A stretch of 40,426 bases of DNA from JAISGQ01 sp045604965 (lineage in GTDB: Bacteria > Bacillota > Clostridia > Oscillospirales > Acutalibacteraceae): positions 1-40,426 of the forward strand of contig JAZUPB010000029.1 of NCBI GenBank assembly GCA_045604965.1, in the 5' to 3' direction. Positions 14,632-22,587 of this stretch are shown here, piece after piece (the first letter of the stretch is position 1; each line of letters opens with the position of its first letter). The position numbers and the translations under genes are program-made. The notes beneath the pieces were generated by a model that did not search any database, was not told the DNA's origin, and worked only from the letters and a program-made list of their open reading frames with translations.

Positions 14632-16650
14632 ATGATAAAATATCAGAGAATAAATGAAAAGAGGAAATTGTTTGTGAGTAAATCAAAAGAAGAAAGAATA
14701 AAAAAACTTAGGAAAAAACGCATTTGGCCATCTATAGTGGGATTGCTTTTGATCTTTATTGTGTTTGATATTGTTATGGTGGCAGCACTGGCGATGTCAG
14801 GCATAGATATTGTACAGAGAAAATTGATGGACAGCAGCAGAGAGGCTGTGAAGCTTGCAGAACTCTTTGAAGAGTATAATCCGGACACCGAGGAAAATGT
14901 TGAACAGACGGTGTTGTCTCACATTGATGTATTGGAGGGTATCGAGGCGGTATCTGTAATCGATTCGGAGAAAAATCCGGTGTGGTCCAGTAATGATGAG
15001 TATCCTGCAACGGATGAAATCGACATAATGGATTTCCTGACCGGAATTACAGATAAAGAAATAAGTGTTATTCTTGAAGAAGACGAGGAAGAGATATTTA
15101 CCATTGATAACGGCAATATTATCGTTAACAATAACGCCTTTGAGAATACAATATCGTCATCGGAATTTAATGTTGATGAACCTTTTGCGAAGCTGAAGCT
15201 TTGGCTTGTTGTTCCGGTAAACGGTATGGAGGTTATGGTTCTCAATAATGTTCCGATATACATTCGGGATTTTATGATGGCGGTAACCTGCGTTATGCTC
15301 TGCGGATTACTGATGAATATTTTTGTGATATACTATCTGATTTCTTTTATCAGTACAGTATCAGGTATGCGTAAGACCACAAAAATCATATACACTGATA
15401 TGGTAACCGGCGGAGACAACTGGCTGTCATTTATCAGAAAGGGAACAAGTCTGTTAAAGAAAAACGGCAGAGGAAACCGAAAGTACGCAATGATCCATAT
15501 GGAGATGCGCAAATACCGCAGCTTCTGTACCTGCTTCGGTGTTAATAAAGGTCAGGAACTGATCGAGAAATTTTATGGTGTGCTGAGTAAAAAAATTGCA
15601 CGTAATGAAGTTGTGGCACATCAGGAGAATGCAAAGTTCGGACTTTTGCTGACTTATACAGATAAGGCTCAGTTGGAAGAACGAATTCAGGAGCTGGAGA
15701 ATGAACTGAACAAAGTGCTGCCGCAAATGAAGGCGTTCTTTGGCGTAGGCGTATATTTGGTTAAGCCGGGCGAAAATGACACAGAGCAATTACATAATAA
15801 TGCTATGCTTGCCTGTGAAATGTTGGGAGAAGAAGCAGAAAATCAGATTGCTTTCTTCGATGTGGAAATGAATACCAGTAAATTATGGGAGCGCAAGGTA
15901 GAGGACGATATGGACCGTGCGCTTGCAAACAAGGAATTCCAGGTATATCTCCAGCCTAAAATCAGCACTACAGGAGAAGTTCTGGGCGGTGCGGAAGCAC
16001 TGGTTCGCTGGATTCATCCGACAGAAGGATTTATTCCTCCAAACCGTTTTATCCCGATTTTCGAAAAGAACGGTTTTATATTAAAACTGGATGATTATAT
16101 GCTGGAAGAGATTGCCGGAGTACAGGCAAGGTGGCTTGCAGAAGGTCGTAAGCTTGTGCCGATCTCTGTCAATGTATCCAGAGCTCACTTTACCAGAGAA
16201 GATCTGGCGGAGCATATCTGTGCCATTGTAGATAAATATCAGGTATCCCATAGTGTGATCGAACTGGAGCTTACGGAAAGTGCTTTCTTTGATGATAAGA
16301 AGGTGTTGATAAACACAGTTCAGAAGCTGCGCAAAGCAGGATTCCAGGTATCTATGGACGATTTCGGCGCAGGATATTCTTCTTTGAATTCCTTGAAGGA
16401 GCTGCAGATCGATGTATTGAAAATTGATGCTAATTTCTTCCGCGGAGCAGAATCGGAAGAGCGCGGTATGCTGATCGTATCTGAGGTTATTGATCTGGCG
16501 AAAAAATTAAATATGAAAATCGTTGCAGAAGGTATTGAGAGCAAAGAACAGGTAGAGTTCTTGACAGAGCAGGAATGTGATCTGATTCAGGGATATTTCT
16601 ACGCAAAGCCGATGCCTGTAGCAGAGTTTGCACAGAAGTACAGCGCGTAA
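14632..16650 (+). CDS. Membrane cyclic-di-GMP phosphodiesterase (degenerate GGDEF + EAL)
   Basis: The product is 672 aa from the ATG at 14632 (AAGGG upstream; a GTG about 14 codons later is an alternative). Two membrane segments at about 32-55 and 213-240 enclose an acidic outside sensor region of about 155 residues. Residues 250-420 have the GGDEF fold but the signature is lost (HQENAKFGLLL where GGDEF would stand), so no cyclase activity is expected. The EAL domain (about 430-672) is complete: EALVRW, SVNVSRAHF, ELELTES, MDDFGAGYSS, LKID, VAEGIES and IQGYFYAKPM. It should hydrolyse c-di-GMP in response to an extracytoplasmic signal. A long terminator follows and the gene is monocistronic. 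Confidence 0.92.
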   Translation: MIKYQRINEKRKLFVSKSKEERIKKLRKKRIWPSIVGLLLIFIVFDIVMVAALAMSGIDIVQRKLMDSSREAVKLAELFEEYNPDTEENVEQTVLSHIDVLEGIEAVSVIDSEKNPVWSSNDEYPATDEIDIMDFLTGITDKEISVILEEDEEEIFTIDNGNIIVNNNAFENTISSSEFNVDEPFAKLKLWLVVPVNGMEVMVLNNVPIYIRDFMMAVTCVMLCGLLMNIFVIYYLISFISTVSGMRKTTKIIYTDMVTGGDNWLSFIRKGTSLLKKNGRGNRKYAMIHMEMRKYRSFCTCFGVNKGQELIEKFYGVLSKKIARNEVVAHQENAKFGLLLTYTDKAQLEERIQELENELNKVLPQMKAFFGVGVYLVKPGENDTEQLHNNAMLACEMLGEEAENQIAFFDVEMNTSKLWERKVEDDMDRALANKEFQVYLQPKISTTGEVLGGAEALVRWIHPTEGFIPPNRFIPIFEKNGFILKLDDYMLEEIAGVQARWLAEGRKLVPISVNVSRAHFTREDLAEHICAIVDKYQVSHSVIELELTESAFFDDKKVLINTVQKLRKAGFQVSMDDFGAGYSSLNSLKELQIDVLKIDANFFRGAESEERGMLIVSEVIDLAKKLNMKIVAEGIESKEQVEFLTEQECDLIQGYFYAKPMPVAEFAQKYSA

Positions 16651-16657
16651 ACAGCCA

Positions 16658-16698
16658 ACAGAGATAATCCGGAGAGTGTCCGGATTATCTCTGTTTTT
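16658..16698 (+). terminator. Terminator of the EAL gene
   Basis: Sixteen-base perfect arms (16658-16673, 16679-16694), a 5-base loop and a T-run. Confidence 0.95.
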
Positions 16699-16702
16699 AT
16701 TG

Positions 16703-16731
16703 TTGCAGAAATACATCTGCATTTGTATAAT
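16703..16731 (+). promoter_or_regulatory. Promoter of the DUF1349 gene
   Basis: TTGCAG (16703-16708), 17-base spacer, TATAAT (16726-16731), 38 bases before the start codon. Confidence 0.75.
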
Positions 16732-16768
16732 TATAAGCAGTGAAAAACCGACAACGGAGGCAAATGAA

Positions 16769-17380
16769 ATGATATTTGATATAAATAAACTTGAGTGGAC
16801 AAGGGAACCGAAGGACTGCAGCATTTCGCCTGACCGAATAGAGATCATAACCGAACCGCAGACCGATCTGTGGCAGAGAACATATTATCATTTCAGAAAC
16901 GACAATGCCCCTGTTCTTCAGATGGAGACAGAGGAAAAATATTTTTCATTTGTTGTCAGAACCGACTTTACCGAAAGCTGTCACCGATTTGACCAGTGCG
17001 GTATAGTGATGTATCTTGACAGTGAAAACTGGCTGAAAGCCTCTGTAGAGTACGAAACGGAACAATACCAGCATCTAGGCAGTGTGGTCACCAATCACGG
17101 ATATTCTGACTGGGCGACAACCGCTATTTCTGCAGATGTAAAGGCGATGTGGTACAGATTCAGCCGCAGAGAAGATGATTACTGCATAGAATGTTCCACT
17201 GACGGAGACAGCTTTTCGCAGATGAGAGTCTGCCATATGTGGGAGGGAGCAGATAAAATACGCTTCGGCATTTATGCTTGCAGTCCTGAAAATTCATCGT
17301 TCAGGGCTGTATTTACAGGTATGCGCATCACAGAGTGTATGTGGAAGGCTCACGACGGACAAGCACCGGATGAAGAGTAA
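16769..17380 (+). CDS. DUF1349 family protein
   Basis: The product is 203 aa. The sequence fits the DUF1349 concanavalin-like beta-sandwich found in many Bacillota: WQRTYYHFRNDNAPVLQ, FSFVVRTDFTES, FDQCGIVMYLDSENWLKASV, WYRFSRREDDYCIECSTDG and IRFGIYACSPENSSF. It is cytoplasmic, without a signal peptide. CGGAGG precedes the ATG at 16769; an upstream in-frame extension reaches back through the terminator and is rejected. The fold is related to laminarin-type jelly rolls, so sugar binding is possible but untested. It is followed 30 bases later by an alpha/beta hydrolase. Confidence 0.88.
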   Translation: MIFDINKLEWTREPKDCSISPDRIEIITEPQTDLWQRTYYHFRNDNAPVLQMETEEKYFSFVVRTDFTESCHRFDQCGIVMYLDSENWLKASVEYETEQYQHLGSVVTNHGYSDWATTAISADVKAMWYRFSRREDDYCIECSTDGDSFSQMRVCHMWEGADKIRFGIYACSPENSSFRAVFTGMRITECMWKAHDGQAPDEE

Positions 17381-17410
17381 TGCCTTATTACGAATAAGGA
17401 GAGATAAGCA

Positions 17411-18436
17411 GTGAAAGAAACAAAATTGGGAAGAAAAACTGCAGCAAAAAGAATACTTATAGTTTTAATAAGTGTGTGTATTGCGTTTTGTATTGTTTGC
17501 CCTGCTGCTATTGCAATTATACACGGTGTGGTTATGGGCAGATATGACTATGATAAATATTCTTCTGAATACTATCTGGTGTATAGTGATGTAAAGGACA
17601 AGTATCAAAGGAGAGCTTTTCAATTTGAGTCCGGAGAAAATACTCTCTTTGCATATCATTACGGAGAAGGTAACGACAAAGGAGTTATTATTGTTGCTCC
17701 CGGGCATACGGACGCAAATGACATCAAGCTGTATGAGATACGATATTTTGTTGATGCAGGATATCAGGTAATATGTTTTGACTACACAGGCTGTTATACA
17801 AGCGGAGGCAAAGTCTTCGGGGGGTATACGCAGGCAGTACGCGATCTTGATGCCCTGCTCGATTACATAGAAAACAGTGGGGACTTTGCAGATGCTCCCG
17901 TGTATCTGTTCGGTCACAGCCTTGGAGGTTATGCGACGGCGGCTGTGCTCGGAATGGATCACAATATACAGGCGGTAGTTTCCGCTTCAGGATTTGACAC
18001 AGCCGAAGAACAGTGGCAGTATTCTATCAGTAAATACACAGGTTTTTTATATCCTGTGATCAAGCCTTTCAACAGCTTGTTTATTGATATAAAATACGGC
18101 GATGATAAAAATTTATCGGCAGTTGACGGAATAAACAGCACCGATATACCTGTATTGGTTTTAAGTGCACAGGAGGATTCTTTTTACGGCGGTACAAGCC
18201 CGATTTATCGCAGACAGGAAGAGATAACAAACCCAAACTGTACCTTTATTCTTATGGATGAAGAAGGTCACAACGGACACTATGACTATTTCCTGACCGA
18301 CGAAGCGCTTGCATACCAGAAAAGCGCACCTGAAATAAATATAGACAAAGAGCTGTATATGGAGCACGATGACGATATAATGCAGATGATCATCGACTTT
18401 TTCGATAACGTACAGACTGAAAAGCACGGAGGCTAA
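17411..18436 (+). CDS. Membrane-anchored alpha/beta hydrolase
   Basis: The product is 341 aa and uses GTG at 17411 (GGAG upstream). One N-terminal membrane segment (about 15-38) anchors the enzyme with the catalytic domain outside. The nucleophile elbow is GHSLGG, the oxyanion region is VAPGHTDAN, and the late catalytic His is in EEGHNGHYDY. The acid is probably the Asp in SAQEDSFYGG. It belongs to the serine aminopeptidase S33/lysophospholipase-like group. The substrate is unknown. It is followed 3 bases later by DUF1653, so the genes from 16769 to 19167 probably form one transcript. Confidence 0.9.
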   Translation: MKETKLGRKTAAKRILIVLISVCIAFCIVCPAAIAIIHGVVMGRYDYDKYSSEYYLVYSDVKDKYQRRAFQFESGENTLFAYHYGEGNDKGVIIVAPGHTDANDIKLYEIRYFVDAGYQVICFDYTGCYTSGGKVFGGYTQAVRDLDALLDYIENSGDFADAPVYLFGHSLGGYATAAVLGMDHNIQAVVSASGFDTAEEQWQYSISKYTGFLYPVIKPFNSLFIDIKYGDDKNLSAVDGINSTDIPVLVLSAQEDSFYGGTSPIYRRQEEITNPNCTFILMDEEGHNGHYDYFLTDEALAYQKSAPEINIDKELYMEHDDDIMQMIIDFFDNVQTEKHGG

Positions 18437-18439
18437 ATT

Positions 18440-18652
18440 ATGACCAACATTAAAAACGGTATCTACCGTCACTACAAGGGAAACACCTACGAAGTTATCG
18501 GTGTTGCGTCCCATTCAGAAACGCTTGAACCTATGGTAGTTTACCGTGCGCTGTACGGGGAGCACGGGCTGTGGGTGCGTCCGGCGTCTATGTGGAATGA
18601 AGAGGTGGAAGTGAACGGAGAAAAGGTAAAGAGATTTACTTTGGTGCAATGA
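18440..18652 (+). CDS. DUF1653 family protein
   Basis: A 70-aa soluble protein that matches DUF1653 well: NGIYRHYKGNTYEVIGVASH, then ETLEPMVVYRALYG and LWVRPASMWNEEV. The small SH3-like barrel family is widespread and of unknown function. The ribosome site GGAGG lies inside the end of the upstream hydrolase gene, a sign of coupling. Confidence 0.93.
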   Translation: MTNIKNGIYRHYKGNTYEVIGVASHSETLEPMVVYRALYGEHGLWVRPASMWNEEVEVNGEKVKRFTLVQ

Positions 18653-18678
18653 CAGGCTCATAGTCGGAGGTTTTGCTT

Positions 18679-19167
18679 ATGCATTACGGAAAATCGAGAG
18701 GACAGAAAAGAAAATTTAAAATGCTGCTTCGCTGGATGGACACATTTGAGCCGTTCAAAAAGACGGATGAGGAAGAAGAACACTTCCACGTTCCCTGCGG
18801 GACGTGGCTTGCAATGCCGAAAACATCGGGCAGAATAAAAACAGAGTTTTGCAGAAAATGGCTTGAGAAAACGGAGGAGTTTATTGCGAAGAAGCCGAAT
18901 GAACTGCCATTTTGCAAGGTGGTTGCCGCGATTACTTATCCTGATGTGAGAGATTCTCAGATCATTATTTTCTATGACGAGAAATACTATTCGACCTTCT
19001 GGAACAGAAATGGAGAGTATCAGAAATGGACCCCCACTGAGGGCAGATCATTTGCAAAGGAAAGAAATATAGAAACCCGTTTGTACGAAACCGGATACAT
19101 AGAAGAGCTGTTTGATGAGGATTATAACTGCAAATCATATATATGGTTTTACGGAGAACAGATGTGA
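18679..19167 (+). CDS. DUF3916 family protein
   Basis: The product is 162 aa. Conserved stretches are HFHVPCGTWLAMPKTSGRIK, FCRKWLEKTEEFI, ELPFCKVVAAITYPDVRDSQ and IIIFYDEKYYSTFWNR, as in DUF3916 proteins of Bacillota. GGAGG lies 8 bases before the ATG at 18679; an upstream TTG at 18673 is less likely. Soluble, function unknown. It is the last gene of the run starting at 16769. Confidence 0.88.
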   Translation: MHYGKSRGQKRKFKMLLRWMDTFEPFKKTDEEEEHFHVPCGTWLAMPKTSGRIKTEFCRKWLEKTEEFIAKKPNELPFCKVVAAITYPDVRDSQIIIFYDEKYYSTFWNRNGEYQKWTPTEGRSFAKERNIETRLYETGYIEELFDEDYNCKSYIWFYGEQM

Positions 19168-19252
19168 TGCAGACGAGAACCCGGGTGCTTATGGTTTGGC
19201 AACCGATTTCAATAGTGAAAAACTTAAAAACCTCAAATGCGACGGCGATTAA
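19166..19252 (+). pseudogene. Possible coding remnant after the DUF3916 gene
   Basis: The plus strand reads 28 codons (DADENPGAYGLATDFNSEKL, then KNLKCDGD) ending in TAA at 19250-19252. The composition looks protein-like but there is no start codon and no ribosome site. It may be the tail of a lost gene. The rest of 19168-19445 holds only the promoter listed next. Confidence 0.25.
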
Positions 19253-19327
19253 ACGTATAGAATTATATGTTATTTAACAAAGCTAAGAAATCGATTACAA
19301 AAATGCGGAAATATAATATAAAAATTC

Positions 19328-19356
19328 TTGCCATTTGCAGTTTCGTATGTTATTAT
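19328..19356 (+). promoter_or_regulatory. Promoter of the second GH5 gene
   Basis: TTGCCA (19328-19333), 17-base spacer, TATTAT (19351-19356). The leader to the ATG at 19446 is about 80 bases. Confidence 0.7.
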
Positions 19357-19445
19357 TTATGTAATCATATACCGTGAACAGCTGACAAAAAGACCGAGTG
19401 AAATTTAATGGCTTTTAACGGTAATGAAATCAGGGAGGTATTATT

Positions 19446-20540
19446 ATGAGAAGAATTTTATGTATGCTGATGGCTGTAATTCTTATGTTCTCATTGTGTG
19501 TTGGCTGTGCAGAGCAGAATAAGCCTGAGGGACAGGACAGCAATGTAGTTTCTGACAGCACAGTGACCGAAAATACCGAACCGGAGCCCGTTGTTCCGAA
19601 TGTTTATAATGACGGAAGAGCACGTCCGTCTTCCTGCGGAGCTCTGCAGGTAATCGACGGCAAGCTCTGCTCAGAAAGCGGTGAGCCTGTAATCCTCAGA
19701 GGTGTCAGCAATCACGGTGTTTTCACATCTGAATCTTTTATCAATGAGAAGCACTTCGAAGAACTGTCACGCGATCTTGGCGCAACTATATACAGACTTG
19801 CACTGTACACCGAAGGTGTCGGCGGCGTTGGCTACTGTGTCGGAGAGCATCAGGACCGTCTTGATCAGGATATTTATAACGGCGTTGAATATGCAAAGAA
19901 TCAGGATATGTACGTCCTTATTGACTGGCATACACTCAGAGACGGCGACCCCAATACTCATATTGAAGAGGCAAAGGTTTTCTTCGCAAAGATGGCAGAA
20001 AGATTCTGTGATTACAACAACGTTATCTATGAAATCTGCAACGAGCCCAACGGCGTTTCCTGGGCAGAAGTTAAGAGCTATGCAGAGGTAATAATCCCCA
20101 TTATCCGCGAAAAAGATCCCAACTCTGTTATCATAGTAGGTAACCCTGACTGGTCCAAGGATCTTAATTCTGTTATGGCAGATCCCCTTGACTTCGAGAA
20201 TATTATGTACACATTCCATTTCTATGCAGCGTCCCATAAGCAGGAGTGGCGTGATGTTGTAGAGAAGGCAAGCCAGAGCGGTCTTCCCATATTCGTTACC
20301 GAATACGGAGTAACAGTATCCAGCGGTCTTTATCCTGTAGACTACGATGAAGCTGATATATGGATCGATCTTCTCGAACGCGAAAAGATATCCCATTGTA
20401 TGTGGGCATTCTCCAATATGGGAGATCCTCACTGCACAATCAAGCGCTACGTCCTCAAGTATAACGGATATACTGAGGAAGATTACACAGAAACAGGTCT
20501 GTGGCTTATCGATATGCTTAAGAAGAATAACGGAAAATAA
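19446..20540 (+). CDS. Lipoprotein GH5 endoglucanase
   Basis: The product is 364 aa. The signal peptide ends in the lipobox LCVGC (Cys 21) and is followed by an acidic linker to about residue 55. The catalytic barrel has the GH5_2-like layout: GEPVILRGVSNHG near the start, MYVLIDWHTL, the acid/base E200 in VIYEICNEPNG, MYTFHFYAASH, and the nucleophile E286 in IFVTEYGV, then CMWAFSNMGD. It should be a cell-surface endo-beta-1,4-glucanase. No dockerin or separate binding module is present. The ribosome site AGGGAGG is strong and the codons are biased toward common ones, suggesting high expression. Monocistronic, with its own promoter and terminator. Confidence 0.95.
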   Translation: MRRILCMLMAVILMFSLCVGCAEQNKPEGQDSNVVSDSTVTENTEPEPVVPNVYNDGRARPSSCGALQVIDGKLCSESGEPVILRGVSNHGVFTSESFINEKHFEELSRDLGATIYRLALYTEGVGGVGYCVGEHQDRLDQDIYNGVEYAKNQDMYVLIDWHTLRDGDPNTHIEEAKVFFAKMAERFCDYNNVIYEICNEPNGVSWAEVKSYAEVIIPIIREKDPNSVIIVGNPDWSKDLNSVMADPLDFENIMYTFHFYAASHKQEWRDVVEKASQSGLPIFVTEYGVTVSSGLYPVDYDEADIWIDLLEREKISHCMWAFSNMGDPHCTIKRYVLKYNGYTEEDYTETGLWLIDMLKKNNGK

Positions 20541-20567
20541 ATAACCGTTTAATCTGATTAGAATAAT

Positions 20568-20624
20568 AAAAGCTTCTGTTTTGTCAGAGATATTAATTAT
20601 CTTCTGCCGGAACAGAAGCTTTTT
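20568..20624 (+). terminator. Terminator of the second GH5 gene
   Basis: Thirteen-base arms (AAAAGCTTCTGTT at 20568-20580; complement at 20611-20623) with a 30-base loop, ending in a T-run. Confidence 0.8.
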
Positions 20625-20700
20625 CGTGCTTTGAATAAATTTCTCAAATGAGAGTAATCGGTAAAAAAAAATAAATTATTCAGTAAATCAAGAAAAAGCC

Positions 20701-20728
20701 TTGACAATATATCAGACTGATATATTAT
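20701..20728 (+). promoter_or_regulatory. PadR promoter with embedded palindromic operator
   Basis: TTGACA (20701-20706), 16-base spacer, TATTAT (20723-20728). The spacer and -10 hold a perfect inverted repeat, ATATATCAG-A-CTGATATAT (20707-20725). A partial third half-site (ATACTGAT) follows at about 20735. This is the expected layout for a self-repressing PadR regulator. Confidence 0.8.
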
Positions 20729-20761
20729 GTGAATATACTGATTTGAATACAGGAGTATAAT

Positions 20762-21310
20762 ATGGCGATTGAAAAGAAGATAGACTGTGTTATTTTGGGG
20801 TTGTTAAGTCACGAAGATCTGACAGGATATGAAATAAAGAAAAGAATGGATACTTCACTCAGATATTTCTGGGGAGCAAGCTACGGCAGCATATATCCTG
20901 CACTTAACGACATTGTAAACCGAGGGTTGGCTGCAAAACGCGATGGTGCGGAAAATAAAAGGACAAAGATAATTTATTCCATTACCGAAAAAGGAAGAGA
21001 GTATCTGAGAGTGTGGCTAAGAGCTCCTGCGGAAAGAGACGAACTGCGTTATGAAACTCTTCTGAAGTTATTTTTTGGAAATGAAGGCGGAAAAGAGCAG
21101 GCGATAGAACATATCGAAGCTTTTGAGAAGAAAATAAACGAGGAATTGCCTTATCTCTTTTATGCGTCGGAAATGCTGAGAAACGGCATGGACGCAGATG
21201 ATACACATAAATATTATCTTCTTACGGTAGAGTTTGGAATCAAAACCTACAAAACATATCTTGAATGGTGCAAAGAGGCAAAATTAATGCTTGAGGAGGA
21301 TAAAAAATGA
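20762..21310 (+). CDS. PadR family transcriptional regulator
   Basis: The product is 182 aa, of the long PadR type with a C-terminal helical dimerisation domain. The winged HTH is clear: CVILGLLSHEDLTGYEIKKR, SYGSIYPALNDIVNRGL and IIYSITEKGREYLRVWL. The C-terminal part ends in YYLLTVEFGIKTYKTYLEWC. PadR proteins repress transport or stress genes and respond to small molecules. The stop codon overlaps the start of the membrane protein gene, so the pair is coupled. A 19-base palindrome sits between the promoter elements upstream. Confidence 0.94.
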   Translation: MAIEKKIDCVILGLLSHEDLTGYEIKKRMDTSLRYFWGASYGSIYPALNDIVNRGLAAKRDGAENKRTKIIYSITEKGREYLRVWLRAPAERDELRYETLLKLFFGNEGGKEQAIEHIEAFEKKINEELPYLFYASEMLRNGMDADDTHKYYLLTVEFGIKTYKTYLEWCKEAKLMLEEDKK

Positions 21311-21777
21311 TGGGACACTTTGGTTTTTCATATGTGGGACTTATATTTTTGCTGATGCTGTTTATCCCCAATATCATATGGGCAAAGAATCAGCCGAAAG
21401 GGTACAGCGCAGAGAATGAGAACAAAGTGCTGGCAATGTTTGAGCGAGTCGGAGAAGTAATAACGACCTGCTGTGCTTTGTGTTTCTCGGATTTCAATAT
21501 TCACAGGTGGTCATTGTGGACATTATGGCTGATAGCTGCATTTTCTGTTATGGTACTGTACGAGATCTGGTGGATAAGATATTTCAGAAGCGAGCGGACA
21601 TTAAAAGATTTTTACAGCAGTATTCTGGAAGTTCCGGTTGCAGGGGCAACATTGCCTGTTATAGGGTTCTTTCTTCTTGGAATCTACGGCAAGGTAATTT
21701 GGATGCTGATTGGCTGCGTTATTCTCGGAATTGGTCATATTGGGATTCATTTGCAGCATTACAAAGAAATCAAATAG
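21307..21777 (+). CDS. Small polytopic membrane protein regulated by PadR
   Basis: The product is 156 aa with about four membrane segments (residues 8-25, 68-90, 112-130 and 133-150). Conserved-looking stretches are MLFIPNIIWAKNQPKGYS and LPVIGFFLLGIYGKVIWM. Small proteins of this form are common next to PadR or TetR regulators in Bacillota, but no function is known to me. The ATG at 21307 overlaps the PadR stop (ATGATG). It is the probable target gene of the PadR regulator, perhaps in drug or membrane-stress resistance, which is inference. Confidence 0.85.
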   Translation: MMGHFGFSYVGLIFLLMLFIPNIIWAKNQPKGYSAENENKVLAMFERVGEVITTCCALCFSDFNIHRWSLWTLWLIAAFSVMVLYEIWWIRYFRSERTLKDFYSSILEVPVAGATLPVIGFFLLGIYGKVIWMLIGCVILGIGHIGIHLQHYKEIK

Positions 21778-21780
21778 CAC

Positions 21781-21812
21781 AAATGCGGCTGCAATGATAT
21801 GCTGCCGCATTT
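21781..21812 (+). terminator. Weak hairpin terminator after the PadR operon
   Basis: AAATGCGGC (21781-21789) pairs with GCCGCATTT (21804-21812); no long T-run follows. Confidence 0.45.
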
Positions 21813-21873
21813 ATAGGTGATTTTAAATAACGACTGTTATGTAATGATGATCGAACTTTGTAAAACATTTTCA

Positions 21874-21902
21874 TTGCAACATAACAGATGTTATGTTATT
21901 AT
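21874..21902 (+). promoter_or_regulatory. Promoter and operator of the second TetR gene
   Basis: TTGCAA (21874-21879), 17-base spacer, TATTAT (21897-21902). Inside the spacer an inverted repeat AACATAAC-AGAT-GTTATGTT (21878-21897) lies in the position for self-repression. Confidence 0.8.
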
Positions 21903-21929
21903 ATATTTACATTGGAAAGGAGAAATATT

Positions 21930-22529
21930 ATGAGCCGTGATCAGTTAGTCAGAGAAAAGCTTCTGAAATTCGGAAAAGAAGAGTTTCTTTCAAAGGGATA
22001 TGAAAAAGCATCACTTCGCTGCATATGCAAAAAAGCAGGAGTAACAACAGGCGCATTATATTTCTTTTTCGAAAACAAGGAGGATCTTTTTACAAAGGCA
22101 GTATCCTCTGCTGCAGATTCTCTGCGCAGACTTATAATTCGGCAGACAGAAGAAGAGATAAGCGGCAAAAAAACAAGCGCAGAAAATGAGCGTGAGTTTG
22201 TGGAGTTTCTTTATTTCCACAGAGAAGAAATGGAGATCCTGTTTGACAGATCAGAGGGAACAGTTTTTGCAGACTTTAAATCAGAAATATGCGATATGCT
22301 CAAAAAGGGATTTTATATATTTTATGACAAATTCGGCGGTGACGAAAAGTATCGTAACATTGTTGATATAGTTATGAAAATGCGTATGCAGGGATATATT
22401 GAGCTTCTGCGTGGAGATTACGATCTGGAAACAGCACTTAAATATACTGAGATGATGGCTGTCTATGGGGACGGCGGTTTTGCTGAAATGATGAAGCAGC
22501 TGAATAGAATCACAAAAGGCTCGGTCTGA
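21930..22529 (+). CDS. TetR family transcriptional regulator
   Basis: The product is 199 aa. The N-terminal HTH reads SRDQLVREKLLKFGKEEFLS, KGYEKASLRCICKKAGVTTG and ALYFFFENKEDLF. The C-terminal domain is helical and unassigned. AAAGGAGAA precedes the ATG at 21930. The operator-like repeat in its promoter has an arm (AACATAAC) that recurs exactly at 22545-22552 just before the next gene, an alpha/beta hydrolase, which suggests that hydrolase is under its control. Its stop codon lies inside the loop of the terminator at 22514-22544. Confidence 0.93.
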   Translation: MSRDQLVREKLLKFGKEEFLSKGYEKASLRCICKKAGVTTGALYFFFENKEDLFTKAVSSAADSLRRLIIRQTEEEISGKKTSAENEREFVEFLYFHREEMEILFDRSEGTVFADFKSEICDMLKKGFYIFYDKFGGDEKYRNIVDIVMKMRMQGYIELLRGDYDLETALKYTEMMAVYGDGGFAEMMKQLNRITKGSV

Positions 22530-22544
22530 TAAACCGAGCCTTTT
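22514..22544 (+). terminator. Terminator overlapping the TetR stop codon
   Basis: AAAAGGCTCGGT (22514-22525) pairs with ACCGAGCCTTTT (22533-22544); the loop includes the TGA stop. Both sides have A/T runs, so it can work in either direction. Confidence 0.8.
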
Positions 22545-22552
22545 AACATAAC
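22545..22552. promoter_or_regulatory. Half-site matching the TetR operator arm
   Basis: AACATAAC, identical to the left arm of 21878-21897. A weaker GTTATC occurs 17 bases later, before the hydrolase ribosome site. Confidence 0.4.
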
Positions 22553-22587
22553 AAAATATAAAAAGTGTTATCAAGGAGGAAAATAAA

